In this document: positions 8,852 to 17,734 of the stretch, piece after piece
How the letters are laid out: the number at the start of each line of letters is the position of its first letter
Numbering within the stretch: position 1 is the stretch's first letter
DNA from: an uncultured Bacillaceae bacterium
GTDB taxonomy: Bacteria > Bacillota > Bacilli > Bacillales > Cytobacillaceae
Reading direction: 5' to 3'
DNA: 64,000 nt
Assembly: GCA_937995745.1 (NCBI GenBank)
Contig: CALKIU010000070.1
Location: 1 to 64,000 of the forward strand
Notes under the pieces: model-generated
Told to the model about the DNA's origin: nothing
What the model saw: only the letters and a program-made list of their open reading frames with translations
Databases searched by the model: none
Translations under genes and position numbers: made by a program

Positions 8852-9936
8852 TGGATAAAATTATGATTCATACCTCCTCACGCACGTATCCGGTTATGAT
8901 CGGATCCGGTGTGATTAATCAGTTGGCGCCATTTTTAAGAGAGAATTTTCCTGAATTGACGAAAATTATGATTATCACCGACGAAAATGTGGGCAGCCGT
9001 TATTTGTCCGCTTTAAAAGCGGCGCTTTCCCCTTTTCAGCCGGTCCATTTTTACGTGCCGAACGGTGAACAGGCAAAGACTTTTTCGGTCTATTACGATT
9101 GCTTAACTTTCGCCTTGGAGCAAAAGCTGGACCGGAAATCGGTCATTCTCGCTTTCGGCGGCGGAGCGGTCGGAGATTTAAGCGGATTTGTTGCCGCGTC
9201 TTTTATGAGGGGGATTCCCTTCATCCAAATACCGACGACCATTCTCGCCCATGACAGCGCGGTCGGCGGAAAAGTGGCCATCAATCATCCGCTGGGCAAA
9301 AACATGATCGGCGCTTTTTATCAGCCGGAAGCGGTCTTTTATGATTTGGATTTTCTTCATTCCCTTCCCCTTCATGAAAGAAGGTCCGGTTTCGCCGAAG
9401 TGATTAAACACAGTTTGATTAGCGATGAAGATTTTTACGACTGGCTGCGGGAACAAATAACCGATTTAAGCCGTTTGACGAATGAACAAATGCTTTATTT
9501 TTTAAAAAAAGGGATCCGCGTGAAAGAACAAATTGTCTCCCGCGATGAAAAAGAATCGGGCATAAGAGCTTTTTTAAATTTCGGCCATACGCTCGGCCAT
9601 GCCATCGAAGCGGAAGCGGGGTACGGCAATATTACCCATGGCGAAGCAGTCGTGATCGGCATGGTGTTTGCCCTCGAACTGAGCAGGAAGAAGTCGGGGC
9701 TTGTTTTTGATATCAACCAATTCAAGGCTTGGTTGAAGGAACTGGGATATCAAACGGGACTGCCCGCAGGCCTCGGCGTGGAAGGACTGTTAAAAAGGAT
9801 GAAGCAGGACAAAAAAGCAGTGGGAGAGAGGGTCCGATTTGTTCTTTTGGATAAAATAGGAAAACCGGCGATCTATGAAATTTCGGACAAAAAGCTGCTT
9901 ACAGAGTTGACACAATTTGCAGAGAGGCGTGATTAA
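8851..9936 (+). CDS. aroB: 3-dehydroquinate synthase
   Basis: AroB turns DAHP into 3-dehydroquinate, the second step of the shikimate pathway, using NAD and a metal ion. The product is 361 residues from the ATG at 8851, which overlaps the aroC stop (TGATG). A TTG three bases upstream is also in frame. The NAD-binding motif GGGAVGDLSGFVAA is near residue 97, and the metal-binding FGHTLGHAIE region is near residue 250. It is translationally coupled to aroC and followed by aroH after a single base. Confidence 0.98.
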   Translation: MDKIMIHTSSRTYPVMIGSGVINQLAPFLRENFPELTKIMIITDENVGSRYLSALKAALSPFQPVHFYVPNGEQAKTFSVYYDCLTFALEQKLDRKSVILAFGGGAVGDLSGFVAASFMRGIPFIQIPTTILAHDSAVGGKVAINHPLGKNMIGAFYQPEAVFYDLDFLHSLPLHERRSGFAEVIKHSLISDEDFYDWLREQITDLSRLTNEQMLYFLKKGIRVKEQIVSRDEKESGIRAFLNFGHTLGHAIEAEAGYGNITHGEAVVIGMVFALELSRKKSGLVFDINQFKAWLKELGYQTGLPAGLGVEGLLKRMKQDKKAVGERVRFVLLDKIGKPAIYEISDKKLLTELTQFAERRD

Positions 9937-9937
9937 T

Positions 9938-10300
9938 TTGATTAGAGGGATAAGGGGAGCGATCACTGTCAAAGAAGATAAAGAATCTGTTGTTATTTTG
10001 GCAACGGAGCGGCTTCTTCGCGAAATGATTGCCAGAAACAACATTGAGCCGGAACAAGTAGCATCCGTCTTTATTTCTGTAACGGAAGATATCACATCCG
10101 CGTTTCCGGCCAGGGCGCTGCGTTCCATTGAAGGATGGAAATATGTTCCTGTAATGTGCATGCGGGAAATACCCGTTCCTTCTTCATTGCCCTTCTGCAT
10201 CCGGGTTATGATGCATGTTAACACAACCGTGCCGCAGAAAGAAGTGCGCCACGTCTATTTGGAAGACGCGGTGATTCTCAGGCCGGATTTAAATTCGTAA
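9938..10300 (+). CDS. aroH: Monofunctional chorismate mutase, AroH type
   Basis: AroH rearranges chorismate to prephenate, the branch towards tyrosine and phenylalanine. This is the trimeric AroH fold, not the AroQ type. About 120 residues. The known active-site residues of the B. subtilis enzyme can be matched: the arginine in IRGIRGA, the glutamate in CMREIPV, the arginine in CIRVMM and the tyrosine in RHVYLED. The start is most likely TTG 9938, because AGAGAGG at 9921-9927 is at the right distance and the protein then begins LIRGIRGA like its homologues. In B. subtilis the trp genes follow here; in this window hisC follows. Confidence 0.93.
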   Translation: MIRGIRGAITVKEDKESVVILATERLLREMIARNNIEPEQVASVFISVTEDITSAFPARALRSIEGWKYVPVMCMREIPVPSSLPFCIRVMMHVNTTVPQKEVRHVYLEDAVILRPDLNS

Positions 10301-10365
10301 ATGAACCCCATTGTGTATAAGGGAAATGATAAAAACGAGCATAAACGACAGTAGGAGTGAGGACT

Positions 10366-11451
10366 GTGCGCTGGAAAGAACAAATTCTTGATTTAACACC
10401 TTATCAGCCGGGGAAATCCATTGACGAGGTGAGAAGAGAATACGGTCTCGAAAAGATTGTCAAACTTGCTTCCAACGAAAACCCTTTCGGCTGTTCGAAA
10501 AAGGCTTTGCAGGCAATGAAAGAGTTTGACAAATCCTTTGCCATTTATCCGGACGGTTATGCGACTGAATTAAGAAACGCCATGGCGGAACATTTGAATG
10601 TGAAACCGACGCAGCTCATTTTCGGGAACGGATCGGACAACTTGATTCAAATGATTTCCCGGGCATTGTTGGGACCTGGGTACAATACCGTCATGTCCGC
10701 CCGTACTTTTTCCCAATACAAACACAATGCCGTCATCGAAGGGGCAGAAATCAGAGAAGTGCCTGATATAGACGGTGCTCATGACCTGGAAGGAATGCTT
10801 GAAGCGATCGATGAAAAGACAAATGTCGTCTGGGTGTGCACGCCGAACAACCCGACCGGAAAATACATATCCGAAGACGCTTTGATTTCATTTTTGGATC
10901 GTGTCCCGCAGGATACATTGGTTGTCCTTGACGAGGCTTACAGGGAATACGTAGTGGCCGAGGACTATTTTGATGCGCTCGAACTTGTAGAAAAGTACGA
11001 GAACTTAATCGCTTTGCGGACGTTCTCGAAAATTTACGGTCTGGCTTCTTTAAGGGTCGGCTACGGGATCAGCAATGAAAAAATCATCCGCGCCCTTGAG
11101 CCGGTGCGCGAACCGTTCAATGTCAATGCACTGGCACAGAAAGCCGCCATCGCCGCTTTGTCAGACCAGGAATTTGTGGAAGAAAGCAGAAAACGGAACC
11201 GGGAAGGTTTGGAACTGTATTATCAATTCTGCGAAGAACACGGATTGTCTTATTATCCTTCACAAGGAAATTTCATTTTAATCGATTTCCAAACGGATGC
11301 CAACGAAGTGTTCCAGTTTTTGCTTGAGAGAGGTTATATCGTCCGTTCCGGAAAAGCGCTCGGTTTCCCGACTTCCATCCGGGTAACGGTCGGTTCCCGC
11401 GAAGAAATTGAAGGATTGCTGGAACAGATGAAGGCATTCCTGTCCCGTTAA
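10366..11451 (+). CDS. hisC: Histidinol-phosphate / aromatic aminotransferase
   Basis: HisC is a PLP enzyme that makes histidinol phosphate in histidine synthesis. In Bacillus the same enzyme also transaminates aromatic keto acids to tyrosine and phenylalanine, which explains its place in the aro cluster. The product is 361 residues. LASNENPFG near residue 34, CTPNNPTG near residue 165 and the PLP lysine in TFSKIYGLASLRVGYG are visible. GTG 10366 is chosen over GTG 10357 because the AGGAG at 10353-10357 overlaps the latter. A 65-base gap separates it from aroH, where relatives carry trpEDCFBA. Confidence 0.96.
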   Translation: MRWKEQILDLTPYQPGKSIDEVRREYGLEKIVKLASNENPFGCSKKALQAMKEFDKSFAIYPDGYATELRNAMAEHLNVKPTQLIFGNGSDNLIQMISRALLGPGYNTVMSARTFSQYKHNAVIEGAEIREVPDIDGAHDLEGMLEAIDEKTNVVWVCTPNNPTGKYISEDALISFLDRVPQDTLVVLDEAYREYVVAEDYFDALELVEKYENLIALRTFSKIYGLASLRVGYGISNEKIIRALEPVREPFNVNALAQKAAIAALSDQEFVEESRKRNREGLELYYQFCEEHGLSYYPSQGNFILIDFQTDANEVFQFLLERGYIVRSGKALGFPTSIRVTVGSREEIEGLLEQMKAFLSR

Positions 11452-11455
11452 AGGT

Positions 11456-11580
11456 TTGTCAATCCGCAAAGGCTTGACAACGGTCAAACGTGGAAATAGA
11501 TGAACCGGAGAAAAGAAGACGGAAAGATTTGCGGCGTCCCCTCCCTGCATACAGGGGAAGGGGGCCGCTAAAAATTTTTT
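11456..11580 (+). promoter_or_regulatory. Hairpin pair before tyrA, possible attenuator
   Basis: A hairpin TTGTCAA/TTGACAA (11456-11480) shows CCGCAAA in its loop. A large GC-rich hairpin follows (GCGGC at 11531 closing on GCCGC at 11564-11568, with inner CCCTG/CAGGG) and then a T run (11575-11580), which looks like a terminator. TTTGCGG at 11528-11534, which contains the left foot of that terminator, is perfectly complementary to the loop CCGCAAA. The two pairings exclude each other, as in an antiterminator. The structure is seen; the regulation is inferred. Confidence 0.5.
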
Positions 11581-11622
11581 AAATGGTCCGCAAAAATTTG
11601 ATAGAGAAGAGGCTGATGAACC

Positions 11623-12729
11623 TTGGAAGGACGTGTGTTCATTATAGGGCTTGGATTGATTGGGGGTTCATTGGCCCTCTGCATCAAGAAAGCCCATCCT
11701 GAAGCCGAAATTATCGGTTATGATGTCAATGAAGAACAATGCCGTCTCGCAAAAATGCTGTCCGTCATTGATTCAAAAGCGGAGACCGTAAAGGAGGGCG
11801 CGGAACGGGCAGATTTAATCTTAATCGCAACTCCTGTGACCGAAACGGAGCATTTAATCGAGACATTGGCTTCTGCCAGACTCAAAGAAAATGTGATTAT
11901 TTCCGACACGGGAAGCACAAAAGAAAAAATTGTCGAAAAAGCGGCGCTTCTTACAAAAAAGGGAATAACATTTATCGGCGGACATCCCATGGCCGGTTCA
12001 CATAAAAGCGGTGTGATTGCCGCCAAAGAAATTCTTTTTGAGAATGCTTTTTATTTGTTGACACCGGAGCCTGGTACGGATCAAGAAAAAGTGGAAATAT
12101 TAAAGGAATGGCTGAGAGGAACGAAGGCCAAGTTTTTGACCCTTTCTCCCGCCGAACACGATTACTTGACGGGGGTAATCAGCCATTTTCCCCATATCAT
12201 CGCCGCATCTCTTGTCCATCAAGCGGAAAAGACAAGCAGGCGGCGGAGTTTGGTGACAAGACTTGCTGCAGGAGGTTTCCGGGACATTACAAGAATCGCT
12301 TCCAGCAGTCCGGATATGTGGAAGGACATATTGCTTCATAATAAAGAGGTTCTTCTTTCCTTGCTCGAACAGTGGCAGAACGAAATGGAAAAGGTTAAGA
12401 TGATGCTGGAAAAAGAGGACGAGCGGGAAATTTATCAATATTTTTATAAGGCTAAACAATATCGCGATGAATTGCCGGCAAAAGAAAAAGGAGCCATTCC
12501 GGCTTTTTACGATTTGTTTGTCGATATTCCCGACTATCCGGGAAGTCTTGCCGAAGTCACAAGCCATTTGGCCAAGGAAAAAATCAGCATCACGAACATC
12601 CGCATCCTCGAAACGCGGGAAGAATTGCACGGTGTGCTCGTTATCAGTTTCCAAACGGAGGAAGACAGGCAGAGGGCATATGAATGCATCCGCAGAAATA
12701 CAAATTTTGAAACTTCATTTGGTTTATAA
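11623..12729 (+). CDS. tyrA: Prephenate dehydrogenase
   Basis: TyrA oxidatively decarboxylates prephenate to 4-hydroxyphenylpyruvate with NAD, towards tyrosine. The product is 368 residues. The Rossmann motif GLGLIGGS is at about residues 9-16, the catalytic GGHPMAGSHKSG block is near residue 119, and a C-terminal ACT domain (from about residue 295, VDIPDYPGSLAEV) should bind tyrosine for feedback inhibition. The start is TTG 11623: an in-frame stop lies two codons upstream and a GAAGAGG site is at the right distance. Unlike B. subtilis, where hisC and tyrA are close together, 171 bases with hairpins separate them. Confidence 0.96.
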   Translation: MEGRVFIIGLGLIGGSLALCIKKAHPEAEIIGYDVNEEQCRLAKMLSVIDSKAETVKEGAERADLILIATPVTETEHLIETLASARLKENVIISDTGSTKEKIVEKAALLTKKGITFIGGHPMAGSHKSGVIAAKEILFENAFYLLTPEPGTDQEKVEILKEWLRGTKAKFLTLSPAEHDYLTGVISHFPHIIAASLVHQAEKTSRRRSLVTRLAAGGFRDITRIASSSPDMWKDILLHNKEVLLSLLEQWQNEMEKVKMMLEKEDEREIYQYFYKAKQYRDELPAKEKGAIPAFYDLFVDIPDYPGSLAEVTSHLAKEKISITNIRILETREELHGVLVISFQTEEDRQRAYECIRRNTNFETSFGL

Positions 12730-12763
12730 CTGAATGATAAAAATTGCCATTAAGGAGATCAAG

Positions 12764-14056
12764 ATGGAAACGAAGCAGTTGCAAACAAATGTGAGACGAC
12801 TGAGAGGACAAATCAATATACCCGGCGATAAATCGATTTCCCACCGTGCCGTCATGTTCGGCGCCATTGCCGAGGGAAAAACAACGATCGCCAATTTTCT
12901 TTCCGGGGAAGATTGTTTAAGCACCATCTCTTGTTTCCGCTCTCTGGGCGTGGATATCAGAACAGATGAAGACGATAAAATCGTCATTTACGGAAACGGT
13001 TTTGCAGGGCTAAAGGAGCCGGGAGACGTGTTGAATGTGGGCAATTCGGGAACTACGATTCGGCTGCTTTTGGGGATTCTTTCCGGCCGGCCGTTCTTCT
13101 CCGTCCTCAACGGAGATGATTCGATTCGCCGGCGGCCGATGACAAGAGTTACAAAGCCCCTTGCCCGCATGGGAGCCGTGATTGACGGCAGGGAAGGCGG
13201 GGAATTTGCCCCTCTGGCCGTCCGCGGGGGAAATTTGAAGGGAATGGAATATAATCTCCCCGTGGCCAGCGCTCAAGTCAAGTCTTCTCTTCTTTTTGCC
13301 GGAATGCAGGCGGAAGGGGAGACGACCATTATTGAGCCGTCGAAAACAAGGGACCATACGGAACGAATGATCAAACGTTTTGGCGGAGATGTTGCCGTAG
13401 ACGGCTTGCGGGTAACGGTTAAGGGAGGCCAGACTCTTTACGGAACGGACATTTACGTCCCCGGCGACATCTCTTCGGCGGCTTTTTTCCTGGTTGCCGG
13501 AGCGGTTGTCCCCGACAGTGAAGTGATTTTGAAAAATGTCGGCTTAAACCCGACCCGGACGGGAATCATTGATGTCATGAAACAAATGGGGGCCGATTTG
13601 GAAATCATTCATATGCATGATGATCAATTTGAACCTTCGGGAGATATAAGAATCCGTACCTCTTCTTTAAAGGGGACGGAAATTGGCGGAAAGATGATCC
13701 CGAGGCTGATAGACGAGATCCCGATCATCGCCCTTCTCGCCACACAGGCGGAGGGCACGACCATCATCCGCGATGCGGAAGAATTGAAAGTAAAGGAATC
13801 AAACCGCATTGACACAGTCGTGAATGAGCTCACAAAACTTGGTGCGGAGATAGAAGCGATAGATGACGGGATGATCATTCACGGCCCTGCACGCCTTAAA
13901 GGAGGAACGGTGGACAGTCACGGCGACCACCGGATCGGCATGATGCTCGCCATCGCGGCTTTAATTTGCGACGGCCCGGTTCATCTGGCCAATCCGGAAG
14001 CCATTGCGATTTCGTACCCTGAATTCTTCACCCATTTGCAAAATATCATGAGTTAG
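12764..14056 (+). CDS. aroA: EPSP synthase (3-phosphoshikimate 1-carboxyvinyltransferase)
   Basis: This enzyme joins shikimate-3-phosphate and phosphoenolpyruvate; it is named aroE in B. subtilis. The product is 430 residues. Signatures are the substrate-binding PGDKSISHRAVMF near residue 22, GNSGTTIRL near residue 93 and the C-terminal GDHRIGMMLAIAA. ATG 12764 follows AAGGAG at 12752-12757 and matches homologue starts; the longer frame from 12734 has no ribosome site. It closes the aro supraoperon and is followed by a terminator. Confidence 0.97.
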   Translation: METKQLQTNVRRLRGQINIPGDKSISHRAVMFGAIAEGKTTIANFLSGEDCLSTISCFRSLGVDIRTDEDDKIVIYGNGFAGLKEPGDVLNVGNSGTTIRLLLGILSGRPFFSVLNGDDSIRRRPMTRVTKPLARMGAVIDGREGGEFAPLAVRGGNLKGMEYNLPVASAQVKSSLLFAGMQAEGETTIIEPSKTRDHTERMIKRFGGDVAVDGLRVTVKGGQTLYGTDIYVPGDISSAAFFLVAGAVVPDSEVILKNVGLNPTRTGIIDVMKQMGADLEIIHMHDDQFEPSGDIRIRTSSLKGTEIGGKMIPRLIDEIPIIALLATQAEGTTIIRDAEELKVKESNRIDTVVNELTKLGAEIEAIDDGMIIHGPARLKGGTVDSHGDHRIGMMLAIAALICDGPVHLANPEAIAISYPEFFTHLQNIMS

Positions 14057-14082
14057 TTTTCCGGTTGTCCTGCCGAAATTTT

Positions 14083-14112
14083 GAAAAGCTGCAAAAAATT
14101 GCAGCTTTTCGT
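14083..14112 (+). terminator. Terminator of the aro operon
   Basis: A perfect 11-bp stem GAAAAGCTGCA/TGCAGCTTTTC with a 6-base A-rich loop. The T's are mostly inside the right arm. Confidence 0.75.
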
Positions 14113-14590
14113 ATTTATTGCATGCATCCGGATCGGATGCCCCACTTTAGACAACGGACAAGATCTGCGGCATCTGATCCATCATAAAATCATCACTTTC
14201 CGCATATTTAGTCATAAGACGATAAGAAGTTTTAGCATGAATTTTGTCCGGGACTGAAGCGAATCATACAGGCCGCCGGCCCGAAAAGGCAGCGTTCCCG
14301 TAAGCCGCGCAGCACCCGTTTTTCAGTTAAAAAATATATCCCGCCCATACCCCGCCCTCCGCTTGAATGCCGTTCATTTGCGGAGGCCGGACTTGGCAAA
14401 CAAAAGCATCAAACAGTTCAAATTTTCTCTTTTCATTTCCGAAGCATGGACGGAGCCGGCAAATGCGACAGCATTTCCCTGTTCTTTTTGACGGAAGGCA
14501 TTGGCAGTTATTAAAATAAATGATGCAATATAGTTGGAATGATTTTATCTTGTTGTTTATAAAATAATTCTAACCAGAAAGGAATTTTTT
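14113..14590 (+). other. Gene-free gap between aroA and ypiA
   Basis: I see no convincing gene. A hairpin CCTCCGC/GCGGAGG near 14350-14385 has no T run. The last 60 bases are AT-rich and probably hold the ypiA promoter; TATAGT at 14529 is the best -10 candidate, but no -35 fits it well. Confidence 0.4.
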
Positions 14591-15853
14591 ATGGAAACGG
14601 TCGAAAAAATTATCGCGCTATTGGAAAAAGGAAATCATAAAGAAGCATTGCAAGGATACAGACATATTTTAAACCACGGATCAGGCGAGGAGCGGTATGT
14701 ACTGGGCGAAGAATTTCTCCGTTACGGTTTTGTAGAGGAAGCAAAGAATTTGTTTGAAACGTTGTTGCAGGATTGTCCCGATGAAGGGGAAATTCTTGTT
14801 TATTATGCGGAGGCTTGTCTGGAGCTCGGAGAAGACGATGAGGCGATGCTCGCACTGAATGAAGTCCCCGAGAATGATCCCAGTTATCCCCGCGCATTGC
14901 TGCTTATGGCTGATTTATACCAAATGCAAGGTTTGTACGAAGTAAGTGAACAAAAATTGTTAAAGGCCAAACAATTGCTGCCGGATGAAATCGTGATTGA
15001 TTTTGCCCTCGGGGAATTGTATTTGGAGGAAGGAAAGCTTCAAGAGGCGATAGAGGCTTATAAAAAAGTGATTGAAAAAGAAACGGAAATCGGCGGCGTC
15101 AACATTCATCAAAGATTGGGCGACGCGTACAGCGCCGGCGGAAATTTTGAGGAGGCGCTGATTCATTATGACAAGGCCCTCGAAGAACGTCTTGACATCA
15201 ATACACTTTTTAACTACGGACTGACCGCTTTTCAAGCAGGAATGAACAAAACGGCCATTGAAAAATTCACGGAAGTCAAGGAATTGGATTATGAATACCA
15301 CTCAGTGTATTTGTACCTTGCCATGGCTTATGAAAGGGAAGGGGAGTTGGAGAAAGGCTTGGCTGTGGCAGAAGAGGGCTTAAAATACGATGAGTTTAAC
15401 AAAGATTTGTATTTCTGCGGCGGAAGAATGGCGTTGAAGAACGGTGATGACGATAAAGGGATCGAGTTTTTGAAAAAGGCGCTAGAATTGGACCCGGAAT
15501 TTGTGGCGGCGGCGTTGTTGCTGTCCAAACTGTATTTAAAGAAAGAATGGTATGAAGATGTGTTGGCTGTGGTGAAGGGCATGAGGGAGAACGGACTGGA
15601 GGAGCCCCAATTTTTGTGGGATGAAGCCGCGGCCCTTTGGCATCTTGAACAATATTCACAAGCATTAAACAAATACGAGCAGGCATATACTTATTTTAAA
15701 GACGACCCGGATTTTCTCACCGAATTTGGATATTTTCTAATGGAAGAAGGAAAAAGGGAGAAAGCCGCCGAAATATTTACAAAAGTATTGGAAATGGATC
15801 CAACGAATGAAAATATTATATATATTTTGGAAAGGCTTTCGGACGAAGCATAA
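14591..15853 (+). CDS. ypiA: Tetratricopeptide-repeat protein YpiA
   Basis: The product is 420 residues, almost entirely tandem TPR units of about 34 residues, for example the ones containing LGDAYSAGGNFEEALIHYDKAL near residue 175 and the C-terminal EEGKREKAAEIFTKVLEMDP. TPR proteins are scaffolds for protein contacts; no enzymatic domain, signal peptide or membrane segment is seen. It is very acidic. It occupies the position of B. subtilis ypiA, between aroE and ypiB. Its partner is unknown. The start follows GAAAGGA. ypiB begins 55 bases after it, probably on the same transcript. Confidence 0.93.
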   Translation: METVEKIIALLEKGNHKEALQGYRHILNHGSGEERYVLGEEFLRYGFVEEAKNLFETLLQDCPDEGEILVYYAEACLELGEDDEAMLALNEVPENDPSYPRALLLMADLYQMQGLYEVSEQKLLKAKQLLPDEIVIDFALGELYLEEGKLQEAIEAYKKVIEKETEIGGVNIHQRLGDAYSAGGNFEEALIHYDKALEERLDINTLFNYGLTAFQAGMNKTAIEKFTEVKELDYEYHSVYLYLAMAYEREGELEKGLAVAEEGLKYDEFNKDLYFCGGRMALKNGDDDKGIEFLKKALELDPEFVAAALLLSKLYLKKEWYEDVLAVVKGMRENGLEEPQFLWDEAAALWHLEQYSQALNKYEQAYTYFKDDPDFLTEFGYFLMEEGKREKAAEIFTKVLEMDPTNENIIYILERLSDEA

Positions 15854-15908
15854 TTTGAGTGGTTCGCCCCTTATTTACAAACAAGCTGTAAACAGAGGAG
15901 GGATCATC

Positions 15909-16454
15909 ATGAAAACCCCTGTATCTGTTAACGAAAAGAAAGAGTTTATCCGCTGGTTTCTCAACAATTATCAATTAAAAAGACGGGAATGTGTCTGGAT
16001 TTTAAATTATCTCATGAGCCACGATCAGTTGATGGAAAAGGTCCATTTTGTGGAGAACGCCCAGTACTGTCCGCGCGGTTTAGTCATGTCCACCCATTGT
16101 GTTGATGAAGTGCCTTTCCGGTTTTATAAACAAAATGTTATGACGACCGATGCGGAAAAATCGTTTCATGATATTCGTTTAAACCGGGACGAAGAAATAT
16201 ATATCCAGTTGAACTTCCGCGCATCAAACAAGGTTCATCAATATATGGCCGTGCTGGAGGAAAATCCATACTTGCCCAAAAACCTGCAAGTAAATGAAAA
16301 AGATCGGATGCTCGCCGAAAAGATATTGTCAGAAAGTCTCCGTGAATTTCAGCGCAACAAACTCATGCAAAAAATTGACGAAGCTCTTGACCGGGGAGAT
16401 AAAGAAGCTTTTTATCGTCTGGCGGAACAGTTGGAAAAATTAAAAAATAAATAA
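15909..16454 (+). CDS. ypiB: YpiB family (UPF0302) protein
   Basis: The product is 181 residues, matching the YpiB family of Firmicutes. The N-terminal domain has KEFIRWFLNNYQLKRRECVW and LMSHDQLMEKVHFVE; the C-terminal part is a charged helical IDEAL-type segment (IDEALDRGDKEAFYRLAEQL near residue 160). The function is not established in what the sequence shows. ATG 15909 follows AGAGGAGGGA; a longer in-frame opening from 15807 overlaps ypiA and has no support. Confidence 0.93.
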   Translation: MKTPVSVNEKKEFIRWFLNNYQLKRRECVWILNYLMSHDQLMEKVHFVENAQYCPRGLVMSTHCVDEVPFRFYKQNVMTTDAEKSFHDIRLNRDEEIYIQLNFRASNKVHQYMAVLEENPYLPKNLQVNEKDRMLAEKILSESLREFQRNKLMQKIDEALDRGDKEAFYRLAEQLEKLKNK

Positions 16455-16464
16455 GTGCCTTTTC

Positions 16465-16494
16465 AGCTTGCTTTACGGCAAGCTTTTATTTTAT
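16465..16494 (+). terminator. Terminator after ypiB
   Basis: AGCTTGC/GCAAGCT stem with a 6-base loop and a T-rich tail. Confidence 0.7.
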
Positions 16495-16630
16495 TGCCGT
16501 CATTATCCAAAAAACTTTTTATTATGTACTAAAAGTTTGAAAAATATCCGGAATTTAAATTTGTCTGCAGCCTCGCAAACAGATCTGCACTATTTTCTGA
16601 ATATTCAAATAAATAAAAGCGGGTGATCTC

Positions 16631-17086
16631 GTGTATTGGAGTTTAAAAGAGTCGGAAAAAATTAAGCAATCGATAGAATATTTAGATACGGCCGTGCTTC
16701 CGCTCCTTCCTGTTTCTTTGAAAAAAGACATGGAGAAGGCGGCTTTAATGACTGAATTTATTCAATTATTGGGATTCCGGTTGGAAAGAATGTTTAAAGG
16801 ACGCATATTGCTTTTCCCGGGTTTAACGTATTTGACAAGCAGGGACGTGTATGCGCTATTGGAAGAGGTGTGGCACTGGGAAAAAGAATTGGAAAAAGAA
16901 GGCTTTACACATCTGTTTTATTTGACTTCCGATCCTTCTTGGCGGGTTGTCGAAAAAGAATTGACGGGAACGTTGATTTGGCTTCCGGCTTTTTCTTTTC
17001 AAAAGATGGACGAGGGAGGACGGCTTTCCGTCATCGAGGAACATGTGAAGCAATTATCTACTTTATTTTTGCAAAAATGGCAGTGA
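16631..17086 (+). CDS. ypiF: YpiF family (DUF2487) protein
   Basis: The product is 151 residues with no membrane segment, starting at GTG 16631. It matches the DUF2487 proteins encoded directly before qcrA in Bacillus (MYWSLKESEKIKQSIEYLDTA start, a Leu/Phe-rich middle, FLQKWQ end). The function is unknown. Its conserved place next to the cytochrome bc genes suggests, but does not prove, a link to them. It is separated from qcrA by 139 bases that contain a separate promoter. Confidence 0.88.
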   Translation: MYWSLKESEKIKQSIEYLDTAVLPLLPVSLKKDMEKAALMTEFIQLLGFRLERMFKGRILLFPGLTYLTSRDVYALLEEVWHWEKELEKEGFTHLFYLTSDPSWRVVEKELTGTLIWLPAFSFQKMDEGGRLSVIEEHVKQLSTLFLQKWQ

Positions 17087-17128
17087 CGATGCCAGGACAC
17101 AAATATCCAGATAATGGAAACATATTTA

Positions 17129-17157
17129 TTGACCTTGGAAAAATCTTGTAATAACAT
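17129..17157 (+). promoter_or_regulatory. Promoter of qcrABC
   Basis: TTGACC at 17129, a 17-base spacer and TAACAT at 17152. It lies 69 bases before qcrA. Confidence 0.6.
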
Positions 17158-17225
17158 TAAATTATCCCAGAGGTGTGTTCTGAATACTCTATAAACTATT
17201 TTTTATCTTTTTAAGGGGGAGGAGT

Positions 17226-17732
17226 ATGAGCAAAAAAGGTGTGACAAGGCGCCAATTCCTGAATTATACGCTGACGGGTGTGGGCGGTTTTATGGCCTCC
17301 GCAACATTGCTGCCCATGCTGCGTTTTGCGGCGGACCCGCTCTTACAGACAAAGCAGGAGAGCGACTTCGTAGTGACCGATAAAAAGATTTCTGAAATTA
17401 CGAGCGAACCGGTTCGAGTGGATTTTGCCTATGAACAAACAGACGGCTGGTATAGTTCGACGGTGACCAATACAGCATGGGTGTATAAAAATGAAAAAGG
17501 GGAAATTGTTGCTTTGTCGCCGGTTTGCACTCATTTAGGGTGCATGGTGGATTGGAATACGAATGAAAAGTATCCGAACAAGTTTTATTGTCCTTGTCAT
17601 GACGGTTTGTATACAAAAGACGGAAAAAATGTGGAAGGAACCCCGCCGACGAGACCGCTTGACGTATATACGCACAAAGAAGTGGACGGGTATTTGGCTT
17701 TGGGAAAAGTTAAGCCGCGGGAGGAGGCTTAA
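17226..17732 (+). CDS. qcrA: Menaquinol:cytochrome c reductase Rieske iron-sulfur subunit
   Basis: QcrA carries the [2Fe-2S] cluster that takes the first electron from menaquinol. The product is 168 residues. The Tat-type signal TRRQFLNY with a following hydrophobic helix (about residues 8-33) anchors it in the membrane. Cluster ligands are in CTHLGC (about residue 103) and CPCHDG (about residue 122), with the two Cys-His pairs and the disulfide-forming cysteines of Rieske proteins. It overlaps qcrB by one base. Part of the bc complex of the aerobic chain. Confidence 0.97.
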   Translation: MSKKGVTRRQFLNYTLTGVGGFMASATLLPMLRFAADPLLQTKQESDFVVTDKKISEITSEPVRVDFAYEQTDGWYSSTVTNTAWVYKNEKGEIVALSPVCTHLGCMVDWNTNEKYPNKFYCPCHDGLYTKDGKNVEGTPPTRPLDVYTHKEVDGYLALGKVKPREEA

Positions 17733-17734
17733 TG

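Noticed and set aside
14350..14385. Hairpin CCTCCGC/GCGGAGG in the aroA-ypiA gap considered as a terminator or regulatory RNA
   Set aside because: No T run, no nearby gene end, and no sign of a known RNA family.
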